From Candidatus Cryptobacteroides faecihippi (GTDB lineage: Bacteria; Bacteroidota; Bacteroidia; Bacteroidales; UBA932): DNA of 10,887 nucleotides. The position numbers were made by a program, and so were the translations under genes. Under the pieces are notes generated by a model. It was given only the letters and a program-made list of their open reading frames with translations. It was not told where the DNA came from and did no database searches. The stretch covers positions 1 to 10,887 of the forward strand of contig JAGHSC010000108.1 in the NCBI GenBank assembly GCA_018066065.1, read 5' to 3'. Positions 1-6,872 of this stretch are shown here, piece after piece; position 1 is the first letter of the stretch; every line of letters starts with the position of its first letter.

Positions 1-2516
1 GCATAGAGGAAGTAGACTTTCTGTGAGCCTATTCTTTCGCTGTTGATGAAGTACTTCCTGTTTTTGTAGACAATGTTCTCGTAGGCAGCGGGGTCCATCC
101 TGGCAGGGAGGAACATCCTGTCGAAGACCTCCGGTGTCGTGGATTTTACCTCCCTTCCTCCAATGGAGTAGAGCGTGATGTCTGCCTTCATCGTGCTGCT
201 GGCATCCTCCAGAACTTCGGAAAACTCCGCACTGTTCAGGAATGACTGGTCCTGGGCGAATCGGAATCTTGCCTGGAGCATTGTCTGGAGGTAGTTTACC
301 TTGCTGGCCATGGACGACATCATGTTGGCGTTGTTCCTCTTGTAGACGAAGGTTACGCTCACCGATGCAAGTGCGATCAGGGTCATGATCAGCGCTATCA
401 TCATTGCGGCGTTGATCCTTGACTTGTAGTAGTTCTTCTCCTTGTCCTTCCTGCCTTTCCTTGCGAGGGTCAGGATCGACAGCAGCAGGTAGATGACCAG
501 GGCGCACAGGAGGAAGGATACGAAGTAGCTGTAGTTCTCTGTCTTGGGCCTGGAGATGATGATCATCATCTCGCCTGAGACCATGTTTATGAAATGGGTG
601 TATCCGTTGACCCTTGCAAGTCCGTCGGGAGCTGCCAGAAGCTCTTCCTGAAGCATGTCGTCAAGGAGAGTAGGGTAGGCGTAGTTTCCCTTGGAAGAGG
701 TCAGGCTGAGCGACGAGTACTTCGCATAGGAGTACCTTGAAGGCATCAGTACTTCTCCCGGAGGGCTGTAGCCCAGGATTGCACCGTATCCCTTTTCCTC
801 CCTGTTGGATTTCGGAGAGACAGACAGGAGCATCATCGCAAGGCCATTGTCCGGGCTGTAGAAGGCAAAGCTTCCGACGTAGAGATGATTCCCCTTGTCG
901 TCACTGATGTAGCGGAATCGCGACCCTTCGTTGATGGCGATGCCGCTGGACACCATGCTTGTGAAATAGGCGACAGTCTGAGGAGTCTTCATGTCCTCGG
1001 TGAATATCTCCACTCCGACATCGTAGTCCTGGGAGATCCTGCCCAGGTAGTTGTCGACTATCCTGTTCCTGACGAAGAAGGTGCTGTTCTTCATTGCTGC
1101 GAATGTCGCCAGGTACTGGTCTGATGCAATCTTGTCTTCCTGCATCCTGAGGTCAAGCTCCAGGCGGATGTCCCTTTCGATCGAAAGCCTGTTTGCCCAC
1201 ACTGCGACCCTGTCCTTCTCTTTCTCGAATCCCAGGGATGCAACTTCAAGCAGTATCCATGATGAGAGCATGGAGGCGTAGATGACCCTGCAGACTGTGG
1301 AGTAGGCGTTGAATCTCTTGCCGGTAATCTTCCTGATGGCAGGCATCAGCATCTGGAACAGGAGGGCACCCGCCATCAGAAGCAGTGCAAGTGTGGTGTA
1401 GACCAGCAGGCTGACGCTGTTGAGCTCGTTGAACTTGTACAGCTCCAGGATGATGTTGGAGTTGAAGATGATGCTTCTTATGAGGAGGTGGATGTAGGTG
1501 AAAAGCCCAGCCAGTGCCAGGGACACCGTGGCGGCATAGAGTGAGAAGGCTGCTGGCTTTCTTCGTGATGCCAGCTTCCTGTAGATGTCCTCCCTGACCA
1601 GGAAGAAGCAGAGGATTGTCATCGCGATCGCCATCGAGAAGATGAAGGCATCACCGATCGAGTTGAAGATCTTCCCGTCTGCATAGACCAGAGGGGAGAA
1701 CATTGTCGAGCTGTCCTTGATTGTCTGCCCCCACAGGACCGTTGCCGCCATTGTGACGTAGAGCGCAGGTATGACGGCCAGGAGCCTCTTCAGGCATCTC
1801 TTGTTGGTCAGATGGACGAATATGGCGATGACGAGCAGTGCGATCGAGATCCAGATGAGCACCGAGTGCGCCATCAGCGATGCTCCTGTGGCGCCGTTGT
1901 CGATCACCTTGAAGATCGGTACTCCATCCAGTGTGACGGGCGATCCTCCGCTCTCTGACAGCGGTACAATGGAGAATGCTGCGCCAAGTCCCAGTTGCCT
2001 GTTGACCCCTCCAGGGGAGTCATCCTGTGTCAAGTCTATGATTTCAAGTCCGGAGATGACTCTTCCGTTGTTGAGTATCTCTGAACGGACGAGGTACCAT
2101 TTCTGGCCGTAGTTCACGAATGAAACCTTGCCGGTTACTTCGGTGAGAGGGGAGAAGACGTTCTCGTGCGGCCTGGAGAGTCTCTGGTAGATGGCCCTGA
2201 CGTTGATGTTGTCATTCTTCAGGGGGAATCGGTTGCACCAGGACTTCAGGGAATCGTCGAGGTAGCGGTAGATCACCATGTCGTCCGGCAGGCCCATGCT
2301 GCCGATCCATTCGTTCCGTCCTGCGGAAAGAGCCTTGTCCGAGAAGTCTTTCAGGATTGCCATCCTTTCCGAGACTGCCTTCTCGACTTTCCTCGCGGCC
2401 CTGTCGGTGTCCCTCCTGACGTTGCTCATTGACAGGGATATGCCGAGTATGACCGCCGCGATGACGATCAGCACCTCTACGATCAGGTCTCCTGTTCTGG
2501 CCTTCCTGGTTTTCAT
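1..2516 (-). CDS. NtrY-like multi-pass membrane sensor histidine kinase, N-terminal part (3' end outside window)
   Basis: Open frame from the ATG at 2516-2514 to the left edge: 838 complete codons, no stop. Hydrophobic segments near residues 11-29, 218-236, 245-263, 290-308, 325-345, 370-392, 405-427, 662-686 and 701-725. These leave soluble regions at about 30-215 and 428-660 and the start of a third after 725. Two soluble regions open with charged helical stretches (residues 31-60 and 430-465), as extracytoplasmic sensor domains often do. Residues 778-838, with the motif ADITLYSIGGREV, a TTPEVFD segment and a later AYENI...FINSERIG stretch, resemble from memory the last sensor domain of large Bacteroidales NtrY-like kinases, where a further membrane segment, HAMP, HisKA (HEIKNPLTP) and HATPase_c follow. 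Those catalytic parts are not in the window, so kinase activity is inferred. The start is fixed by the ATGA overlap with rlmH, which suggests translational coupling. The signal sensed is unknown. Confidence 0.72.
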   Translation of the reverse strand, partial: MKTRKARTGDLIVEVLIVIAAVILGISLSMSNVRRDTDRAARKVEKAVSERMAILKDFSDKALSAGRNEWIGSMGLPDDMVIYRYLDDSLKSWCNRFPLKNDNINVRAIYQRLSRPHENVFSPLTEVTGKVSFVNYGQKWYLVRSEILNNGRVISGLEIIDLTQDDSPGGVNRQLGLGAAFSIVPLSESGGSPVTLDGVPIFKVIDNGATGASLMAHSVLIWISIALLVIAIFVHLTNKRCLKRLLAVIPALYVTMAATVLWGQTIKDSSTMFSPLVYADGKIFNSIGDAFIFSMAIAMTILCFFLVREDIYRKLASRRKPAAFSLYAATVSLALAGLFTYIHLLIRSIIFNSNIILELYKFNELNSVSLLVYTTLALLLMAGALLFQMLMPAIRKITGKRFNAYSTVCRVIYASMLSSWILLEVASLGFEKEKDRVAVWANRLSIERDIRLELDLRMQEDKIASDQYLATFAAMKNSTFFVRNRIVDNYLGRISQDYDVGVEIFTEDMKTPQTVAYFTSMVSSGIAINEGSRFRYISDDKGNHLYVGSFAFYSPDNGLAMMLLSVSPKSNREEKGYGAILGYSPPGEVLMPSRYSYAKYSSLSLTSSKGNYAYPTLLDDMLQEELLAAPDGLARVNGYTHFINMVSGEMMIIISRPKTENYSYFVSFLLCALVIYLLLSILTLARKGRKDKEKNYYKSRINAAMMIALIMTLIALASVSVTFVYKRNNANMMSSMASKVNYLQTMLQARFRFAQDQSFLNSAEFSEVLEDASSTMKADITLYSIGGREVKSTTPEVFDRMFLPARMDPAAYENIVYKNRKYFINSERIGSQKVYFLY

Positions 2517-2986
2517 TCGTGATGATATGGTTCTCCCTTGATGATGGTGAATGCCCTGTAGAGCTGTTCCGTGAATATCGTCCTTACCATCTGGTGCGAG
2601 AATGTCATCTTCGACAGGGACATCTTCCCGTCACACCTGGCGTAGATCTCATCGGAAAAGCCGTAGGCTCCGCCGATCACGAAAACAATATCCTTGCCAC
2701 CTCCGCGCAGAAGGTTCTCGATGTAGGCCGCGAACTCGACAGAACGGAATTCCTTTCCGTGCTCATCGAGCAGGATGACTCTGTCGGAAGGCTTCAGGGC
2801 TTTGAGGATGAGCTTTCCTTCCCTTTCCTTGATCTGCGATTGGGACAATGCTGAAACATTCTTGAGCTCAGGGATTTCCGTAATGGAGAATGGCACGTAG
2901 TGGCTGAGCCTGGAGGCATAGTTGTCCAGGCCTTCCCGTACCCATGAGATGTCGGTTCTGCCAACTGTAAGCAAACTGATCTTCAT
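2513..2986 (-). CDS. rlmH: 23S rRNA (pseudouridine1915-N3)-methyltransferase RlmH
   Basis: 157-residue SPOUT-class methyltransferase. The family uses S-adenosylmethionine to methylate pseudouridine 1915 in helix 69 of 23S rRNA, acting as a cytoplasmic dimer on assembled ribosomes. Visible hallmarks: the N-terminal strand MKISLLTVGRT; LDEHGKEF at about 73-80; the knotted SAM-binding loop VFVIGGAYGF at about 101-110; then SLSKMTFSHQMVR, EQLYRAF and the C-terminal YHHE, matching the family ending PYHRE. Length agrees with the usual 155-160. I start at the ATG 2986-2984 because the family begins with M-K-x; an in-frame TTG three codons earlier (2995) is less likely. The stop TGA overlaps the ATG of the downstream sensor gene (ATGA, 2513-2516). 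Divergent from the DUF4783 gene, with about 50 bases between the preferred starts. Confidence 0.95.
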   Translation of the reverse strand: MKISLLTVGRTDISWVREGLDNYASRLSHYVPFSITEIPELKNVSALSQSQIKEREGKLILKALKPSDRVILLDEHGKEFRSVEFAAYIENLLRGGGKDIVFVIGGAYGFSDEIYARCDGKMSLSKMTFSHQMVRTIFTEQLYRAFTIIKGEPYHHE

Positions 2987-2992
2987 CCATGG

Positions 2993-3023
2993 CAAAGGTA
3001 AGAAAGTGGCTCGGTATTTGCAA
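2993..3023 (-). promoter_or_regulatory. Candidate Bacteroidota-type promoter for rlmH
   Basis: On the minus strand, TTG (3023-3021), 20 bases, then TACCTTTG (3000-2993), which fits the Bacteroidota -7 consensus TAnnTTTG; the -33 element has TTG rather than full TTTG. The -7 box ends only 6 bases before the rlmH ATG, so the transcript would start at or within a few bases of the start codon (near-leaderless). The consensus is short, so a chance match is possible. Confidence 0.4.
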
Positions 3024-3036
3024 GAATGACAGCATA

Positions 3037-3441
3037 ATGCAACTCTTCAGAAGAATTCTCGTGGCATCGATGATGCTGATCGGCTGTCAGTCTGCCTTTG
3101 CAGGCGGAGACAGCTATGACGTGTTTGTCCCGATCTCGAAGTACATTGCCGCCGGCGATGCTGAAAGCCTTTCCGCGTGGTTCGCCGACAATCTTGAGAT
3201 TTCGGTCATGTCCACCACCAGCAACTCAAGCAAGAACCAGGCGACCCAGATCCTGAAGTTCTTCTTCGAGAAGTACAAGCCAAGGACGTTCGAGATCAAC
3301 CACACCGCATCCGGGCAGAACTCCAAGTATGCACTTGGCAACCTCAATGCCGGAGGCGAGACATTCATGGTCACTATCTTTGTCAGCATGTGTGGGCAGT
3401 CCTACAAGATCCAGCAACTGAAGATCGACCGCATTAGATGA
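3037..3441 (+). CDS. Secreted DUF4783 family protein, function unknown
   Basis: 134-residue protein from the ATG at 3037. It has an N-terminal signal sequence (RR at 5-6, hydrophobic core at 7-16) followed by QSAFA, a good signal peptidase I site after residue 22. A lipobox-like LIGC lies at 14-17, so lipoprotein processing at Cys17 is an alternative. The mature part, about 110 residues, has the pattern of the Bacteroidota DUF4783 family: an initial helix with 'I..YI..GDAESLSAWF', a central 'QATQILKFFFEKYKP', a 'GNLNAGGETFMVTIF' strand and a terminal 'YKIQQLKIDRI'. The fold looks like a small NTF2/SnoaL-type cone, which is inference. An in-frame ATG at 2989 would add 16 non-hydrophobic residues before the signal sequence and overlap the candidate rlmH promoter, so 3037 is preferred. 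Its TGA overlaps the ATG of lnt (ATGA, 3438-3441), linking the two genes. Function not known. Confidence 0.8.
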   Translation: MQLFRRILVASMMLIGCQSAFAGGDSYDVFVPISKYIAAGDAESLSAWFADNLEISVMSTTSNSSKNQATQILKFFFEKYKPRTFEINHTASGQNSKYALGNLNAGGETFMVTIFVSMCGQSYKIQQLKIDRIR

Positions 3442-5069
3442 TCCTGATCAACATGATTGAAATGTCAAGGAAAACGACGATAGCTTCACTTGTGGCACTC
3501 TCTGCAATCCTGCTGAGCGTGCCTTTTCTTGTGCCGGGAACCGGATTCCTTTCCCTGATAGCCCTTGTGCCGCTTCTCTTTGCCGAAGAGATTGCGACGG
3601 CGACCGGCATGAAGCATTTCTTCTGGTGGCACTATGCCTGCTTTGTCCTCTGGAACGCTGCGACGACCTTCTGGGTCTGCAATGCCACGGTTGGCGGAGG
3701 CCTTTTCGCCATCTTTGCGAATGCACTTCAGATGTCACTGATCTTCAGCCTCTTCAGGTGGAGCAGGAAGCATGCCAACGGACATCTTCCCTATCTCTTC
3801 CTGGCTTTCATGTGGATTGCCTGGGAACGTTTCTACCTGACATCCGCCGAGATCAGCTGGCCATGGCTTGTCCTTGGCAACTCGTTTGCCCGCACTACGG
3901 ACTGGATCCAGTGGTATGAGTATTCAGGCACGCTGGGAGGCTCCCTGTGGATCTGGGTCACGAATCTTGGAATATTCGGAATCCTTGTTTCCCTGTGCAG
4001 GGGCGGGTGGAAGGAAATGAACAGAATCGCCAGGACCGCTTCCGTGCTGGGTGTTGCCGTTGCCCTGCTGGCACCTCCCGTCATCTCGATGTTCCTCAAG
4101 CCTGGCGAGCCGGATGGCAGCATGGATGTCGTCATTGCCCAGCCGAACATCGATCCATACAACAAGTTCGGAGGCATGAGCCAGGAGGAACAGAATGCTT
4201 TCCTCCTCTCTCAGATGGAATCCGCCCCATCTTCGGGGAATACGCTTTTCCTCGCGCCTGAGACATTTACCAACGATGTGGTTACCAACGATTTGATGCT
4301 CAGCCCAACCGTTGACCTCTTCCAAAGTTTTGTGGATGGACGCCCTGGGACAAACCTTCTCTTCGGCGCATCGTCACGTACCTACGTACAGTCTCCTGTG
4401 AAGCCGTCGAAGACAGCCAGGGGCAGGGGAGACGGCATCTGGATGGAGACGCACAACTCATCCCTGATGCTCAGCAAGGGGACCCAGCCGCAGATCTTCC
4501 ACAAGAGCAAGCTGGTCGTTGCCGTCGAGAAGACTCCCTATCCGGCAATCTTCTGTCCGATCGATGACATGCTCGGTGGCGTGATGGGTCGCAACATCGG
4601 CCAGAAGGAAGTCACCAACCTCATCTTCAATGAATATGACACCACGGGAAGTGCAGTCTCCAGGATACCTGTCGGAAGTGCGATCTGCTATGAGTCAGTC
4701 TATGGCGAGTACTGCGCTGAATATGTGAGGAAGGGGGCGCGTCTCCTTGCGGTGATCACGAATGACGCGTGGTGGAAGGACACTCCGGGATACAGGCAGC
4801 ATCTTTCATATGCTTCGCTCAGGGCCATCGAGACCAGGCGCTGGATCGCGCGCTGTGCCAACACGGGAATCTCTGCAATCATCGATCCTTCCGGAAAGAT
4901 TGTCTCGCACACTTCGTGGTGGCAGCCTGAGGTGCTCTCGGGAACTGTGGGCCTGAGCTCGGAGAAGACTTTCTTTGTCATTCATGGAGACGTGGCAGGA
5001 AGGATCTCCGTCTTCATGTTCGTTTTCCTGCTCCTTGTCTTCATCGTGAAGAGGATCACGGGAAGATAG
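3438..5069 (+). CDS. lnt: Apolipoprotein N-acyltransferase Lnt
   Basis: 543 residues. Lnt transfers an acyl chain from phospholipid to the amino group of the N-terminal diacylglyceryl-cysteine of lipoproteins, in the inner membrane with the active site on the periplasmic side. The first ~220 residues hold several hydrophobic segments (about 13-50, 60-80, 86-106, 117-135, 165-185, 200-220). A nitrilase-like domain follows from about 229 (VVIAQPNIDP), and a C-terminal membrane segment lies near 523-538. The family's Glu-Lys-Cys triad is visible as Glu275 (LFLAPE), Lys356 (IFHKSKLV) and Cys417 (GSAICYES). The later motifs ITNDAWW and ETRRWIARCANTGISAIID are classic for the family. The ATG at 3438 overlaps the DUF4783 stop; in-frame ATGs at 3453 and 3462 would drop only 5 or 8 residues. 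The stop is TAG. It ends 11 bases from the convergent rng stop, with a hairpin between and across them. Confidence 0.95.
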   Translation: MILINMIEMSRKTTIASLVALSAILLSVPFLVPGTGFLSLIALVPLLFAEEIATATGMKHFFWWHYACFVLWNAATTFWVCNATVGGGLFAIFANALQMSLIFSLFRWSRKHANGHLPYLFLAFMWIAWERFYLTSAEISWPWLVLGNSFARTTDWIQWYEYSGTLGGSLWIWVTNLGIFGILVSLCRGGWKEMNRIARTASVLGVAVALLAPPVISMFLKPGEPDGSMDVVIAQPNIDPYNKFGGMSQEEQNAFLLSQMESAPSSGNTLFLAPETFTNDVVTNDLMLSPTVDLFQSFVDGRPGTNLLFGASSRTYVQSPVKPSKTARGRGDGIWMETHNSSLMLSKGTQPQIFHKSKLVVAVEKTPYPAIFCPIDDMLGGVMGRNIGQKEVTNLIFNEYDTTGSAVSRIPVGSAICYESVYGEYCAEYVRKGARLLAVITNDAWWKDTPGYRQHLSYASLRAIETRRWIARCANTGISAIIDPSGKIVSHTSWWQPEVLSGTVGLSSEKTFFVIHGDVAGRISVFMFVFLLLVFIVKRITGR

Positions 5070-5073
5070 AAAA

Positions 5074-5099
5074 AGACAGGTCATGAATCTGACCTGTCT
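5074..5099. terminator. Bidirectional hairpin terminator between convergent lnt and rng
   Basis: Perfect 10-bp stem AGACAGGTCA / TGACCTGTCT around a 6-base loop (5084-5089). On the minus strand it is followed by five T (5074-5070), a good intrinsic terminator for rng. On the plus strand the trailing sequence CCTTTCTT is only moderately T-rich for lnt. The rng stop codon (5083-5081) and its last codons lie inside the hairpin. Confidence 0.75.
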
Positions 5100-6658
5100 C
5101 CTTTCTTGTCATAAAGTTCATTCTGCAGGACTGAAAAGTCCGTGGCTTCCGTCACGGTCAGCTTGCAACCGTACTTTTTCTTCCATTTCCCGATGAAGGA
5201 CTTGTCGGAAAGCACCGACTGTCCTCGCTTGAGGTAGGCTCCCAGGATAGGACTGACCTTGAGGGTGAGTTCCTTGTTGCCCTTTTCCACACAGAAGGCG
5301 ATCTTGCGTTCAATCTCCTCGTCGATCACGACGCTGGATGAGATCTTGCCTGTTCCATGGCACACTGGGCAGACTTCTGTGGTGTTGATCTCCGTGACGG
5401 GACGGATCCTCTGCCTGGTAATCTGCATGAGACCGAACTTCGTCAGTGGAAGCACATTGTGCTTGGCACGGTCGTTCTCCATGAGTTGCTGCATGTAGCG
5501 ATGGAGCTCGTTCCTGTGCTCTCCGGATTCCATGTCGATGAAATCCACGATCACGATTCCTCCCATGTCCCTGAGCCTGAGCTGCCTGGCAATCTCTTCG
5601 GCTGCGATCTTGTTGACCTCGAAAGTGTTCTCCTCCTGGTTGGAGGTCTTGGCACGTATGCCGCTGTTGACGTCGATCACATTCAGGGCTTCCGTGGTCT
5701 CGATGACCAGATAGGCTCCCTGCTTCATCGGCACCACCTTGCCGAAAGAACTCTTGATCTGCCTTGTGACCTCGAAGTGGTCAAAGATGGCGTCCTTGCC
5801 ATCGTAAAGCTTTACGATCTTTTCCTGATCCGGTGAGATCAGTGAAATATACTTCCTTGTCTCCTCGTAGATGGTCTCGTCGTTGACGTAGACATTGGTG
5901 AACGAATCGTTCAGAAGGTCTCTGAGGATTGTGGTGGTCTTGCTGTACTCGGTGAACAGCAGTTGTGTGGTCTTCGACTTGGCGACTTTCTGCCATGAGC
6001 CTTCCCATTTCTCTATCAGAGACTTGACTTCTGCGACCAGCACTGCGGCGTTCTTGCCTTCGGCTGCTGTGCGGATGATTGCTCCGTAGTTCTTCGGGAG
6101 GATGCTCTTGACCAAGGTCTCGAGTCTCTTCTTCTCCTCTTTCGAGGAGATCTTCTGGGAAACGCTGACCTTCTCGGCGAAGGGCAGCAGTACTATGTTG
6201 CGTCCTGCCAATGAAATTTCCGCAGTCAGTCGCGACCCTTTGGTGGAGATCGGCTCCTTGACAATCTGTGCGATGATCATCTGTCCCGGTGTGAGGACTT
6301 TCTCGATCCTGCCTTCCTTCTCGAGGATCGGCCCGATCTTGATCTTCGAATAGAGGGTTCCAAGATCGGTGTTCGGGTTGCTCTTGCGCACGAACTCGTC
6401 GAATGCGTTGAAGTACAGGCCCAGGTCCAGATAATGCACGAATGCCTCTTTCTTGTCTCCGATGTCCACAAAGGCAGCATTGAGCGCAGGCAGAATCTTC
6501 TTCACTTTTCCGAGGAAGACATCTCCGACGGAAAAACTGTGCCCCTTGCTGGACTCCTTGTTCAGTTCAATCAGGCGATGGTTCTCCATCAGCGCGATGT
6601 GAACGTCTGTCGACGTGACGTCGACAATCAGATCCTTTTCAGACTTTTCGGACTCCAT
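5081..6658 (-). CDS. rng: Ribonuclease E/G family endoribonuclease (RNase G type)
   Basis: 525 residues from the ATG at 6658-6656. Single-strand-specific 5'-end-dependent endoribonuclease acting in rRNA 5' maturation and mRNA decay. Order of parts: N-terminal RNase H-like strand (LIVDVTSTDVHIALMEN), S1 domain at about 45-140 (VFLGKVKKILPALNAAFVDIG), 5' sensor region, then the DNase I-like catalytic core. The two metal-binding aspartates known from RNase E appear as Asp329 (VIDVNSG) and Asp372 (GGIVIVDFIDM). The Zn-link is CPVCHGTG, Cys430 and Cys433. The length matches Bacteroidota RNase G and lacks the long RNase E scaffold tail. An in-frame ATG at 6709 would add 17 residues, but it lies inside the upstream hairpin (6692-6726) and gives no family-like sequence, so the internal start is chosen. 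It lies downstream of hup and the mini-gene in the same direction, after a 104-base gap. Confidence 0.95.
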   Translation of the reverse strand: MESEKSEKDLIVDVTSTDVHIALMENHRLIELNKESSKGHSFSVGDVFLGKVKKILPALNAAFVDIGDKKEAFVHYLDLGLYFNAFDEFVRKSNPNTDLGTLYSKIKIGPILEKEGRIEKVLTPGQMIIAQIVKEPISTKGSRLTAEISLAGRNIVLLPFAEKVSVSQKISSKEEKKRLETLVKSILPKNYGAIIRTAAEGKNAAVLVAEVKSLIEKWEGSWQKVAKSKTTQLLFTEYSKTTTILRDLLNDSFTNVYVNDETIYEETRKYISLISPDQEKIVKLYDGKDAIFDHFEVTRQIKSSFGKVVPMKQGAYLVIETTEALNVIDVNSGIRAKTSNQEENTFEVNKIAAEEIARQLRLRDMGGIVIVDFIDMESGEHRNELHRYMQQLMENDRAKHNVLPLTKFGLMQITRQRIRPVTEINTTEVCPVCHGTGKISSSVVIDEEIERKIAFCVEKGNKELTLKVSPILGAYLKRGQSVLSDKSFIGKWKKKYGCKLTVTEATDFSVLQNELYDKKGDRSDS

Positions 6659-6691
6659 GAGGAAATTGCAATGGTGGTACTTATAATAGGA

Positions 6692-6726
6692 AAAGAGGCT
6701 GTCCGGCACTTCCGGTCAGCCTCTTT
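6692..6726 (-). terminator. Hairpin between mini-gene and rng: weak terminator or 5' leader structure of rng
   Basis: A perfect 10-bp stem, AAAGAGGCTG (6692-6701) with CAGCCTCTTT (6717-6726), is topped after one T-T mismatch by a CCGG/CCGG inner stem with a 5-base loop. On the minus strand the stem ends in TTTT and then CC, so the U-run is short. It could end the hup transcript weakly, or serve as a structured leader or processing site for rng, whose ATG lies 34 bases downstream. Confidence 0.55.
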
Positions 6727-6727
6727 C

Positions 6728-6746
6728 TTTTAGCAGACTGCTAAAA
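6728..6746. repeat. Perfect 19-bp inverted repeat upstream of rng
   Basis: TTTTAGCAG-A-CTGCTAAAA is a perfect 9-bp dyad with one central base, directly adjoining the 6692-6726 hairpin and 16 bases beyond the mini-gene stop. As RNA it can form a short A/U-rich hairpin; as DNA it has the form of a dimeric-regulator site. It has no following T-run, so it is unlikely to be an intrinsic terminator by itself. Confidence 0.6.
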
Positions 6747-6762
6747 TGGCAGACACGAGAAT

Positions 6763-6852
6763 TTACTTCTTCTTGTGTCTATTCTTGCGCAAGCGTTTTT
6801 TGCGCTTGTGCGTCGACATCTTATGTCTCTTTCTTTTCTTACCGCTTGGCAT
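6763..6852 (-). CDS. AURKAIP1/COX24 domain mini-protein (29 aa), putative ribosome-associated
   Basis: A 30-codon frame, ATG at 6852-6850 and TAA at 6765-6763, encodes 29 residues. It begins MPSGKKRKRHKM, continues STHKRKKRLRKN and ends RHKKK; over half the residues are Lys or Arg. This is the pattern of the very short Bacteroidota proteins annotated as AURKAIP1/COX24 domain proteins. The domain is also found in the mitochondrial small-subunit protein mS38 (AURKAIP1/Cox24), so an association with the ribosomal small subunit is plausible but inferred. It follows hup by 20 bases on the same strand and is probably cotranscribed with it from the promoter at 7210-7240. It is easy to miss because of its size. 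Identity rests on remembered family sequence, not a search. Confidence 0.85.
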   Translation of the reverse strand: MPSGKKRKRHKMSTHKRKKRLRKNRHKKK

Positions 6853-6872
6853 GATGATATAGATTTAAGTAA

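Noticed and set aside
553..572. Perfect 20-bp palindrome GAGATGATGATCATCATCTC
   Set aside because: It lies inside the sensor gene and simply encodes a Met-Met-Ile-Ile-Ile run at the start of a Ser/Arg turn; repeated ATG/ATC codons make such symmetry easily, and no regulatory setting is evident.
6659..6709. Upstream in-frame ATG for rng adding 17 residues
   Set aside because: It lies within a strong hairpin and the added residues do not resemble RNase G N-termini; the internal ATG at 6658 gives the usual length.
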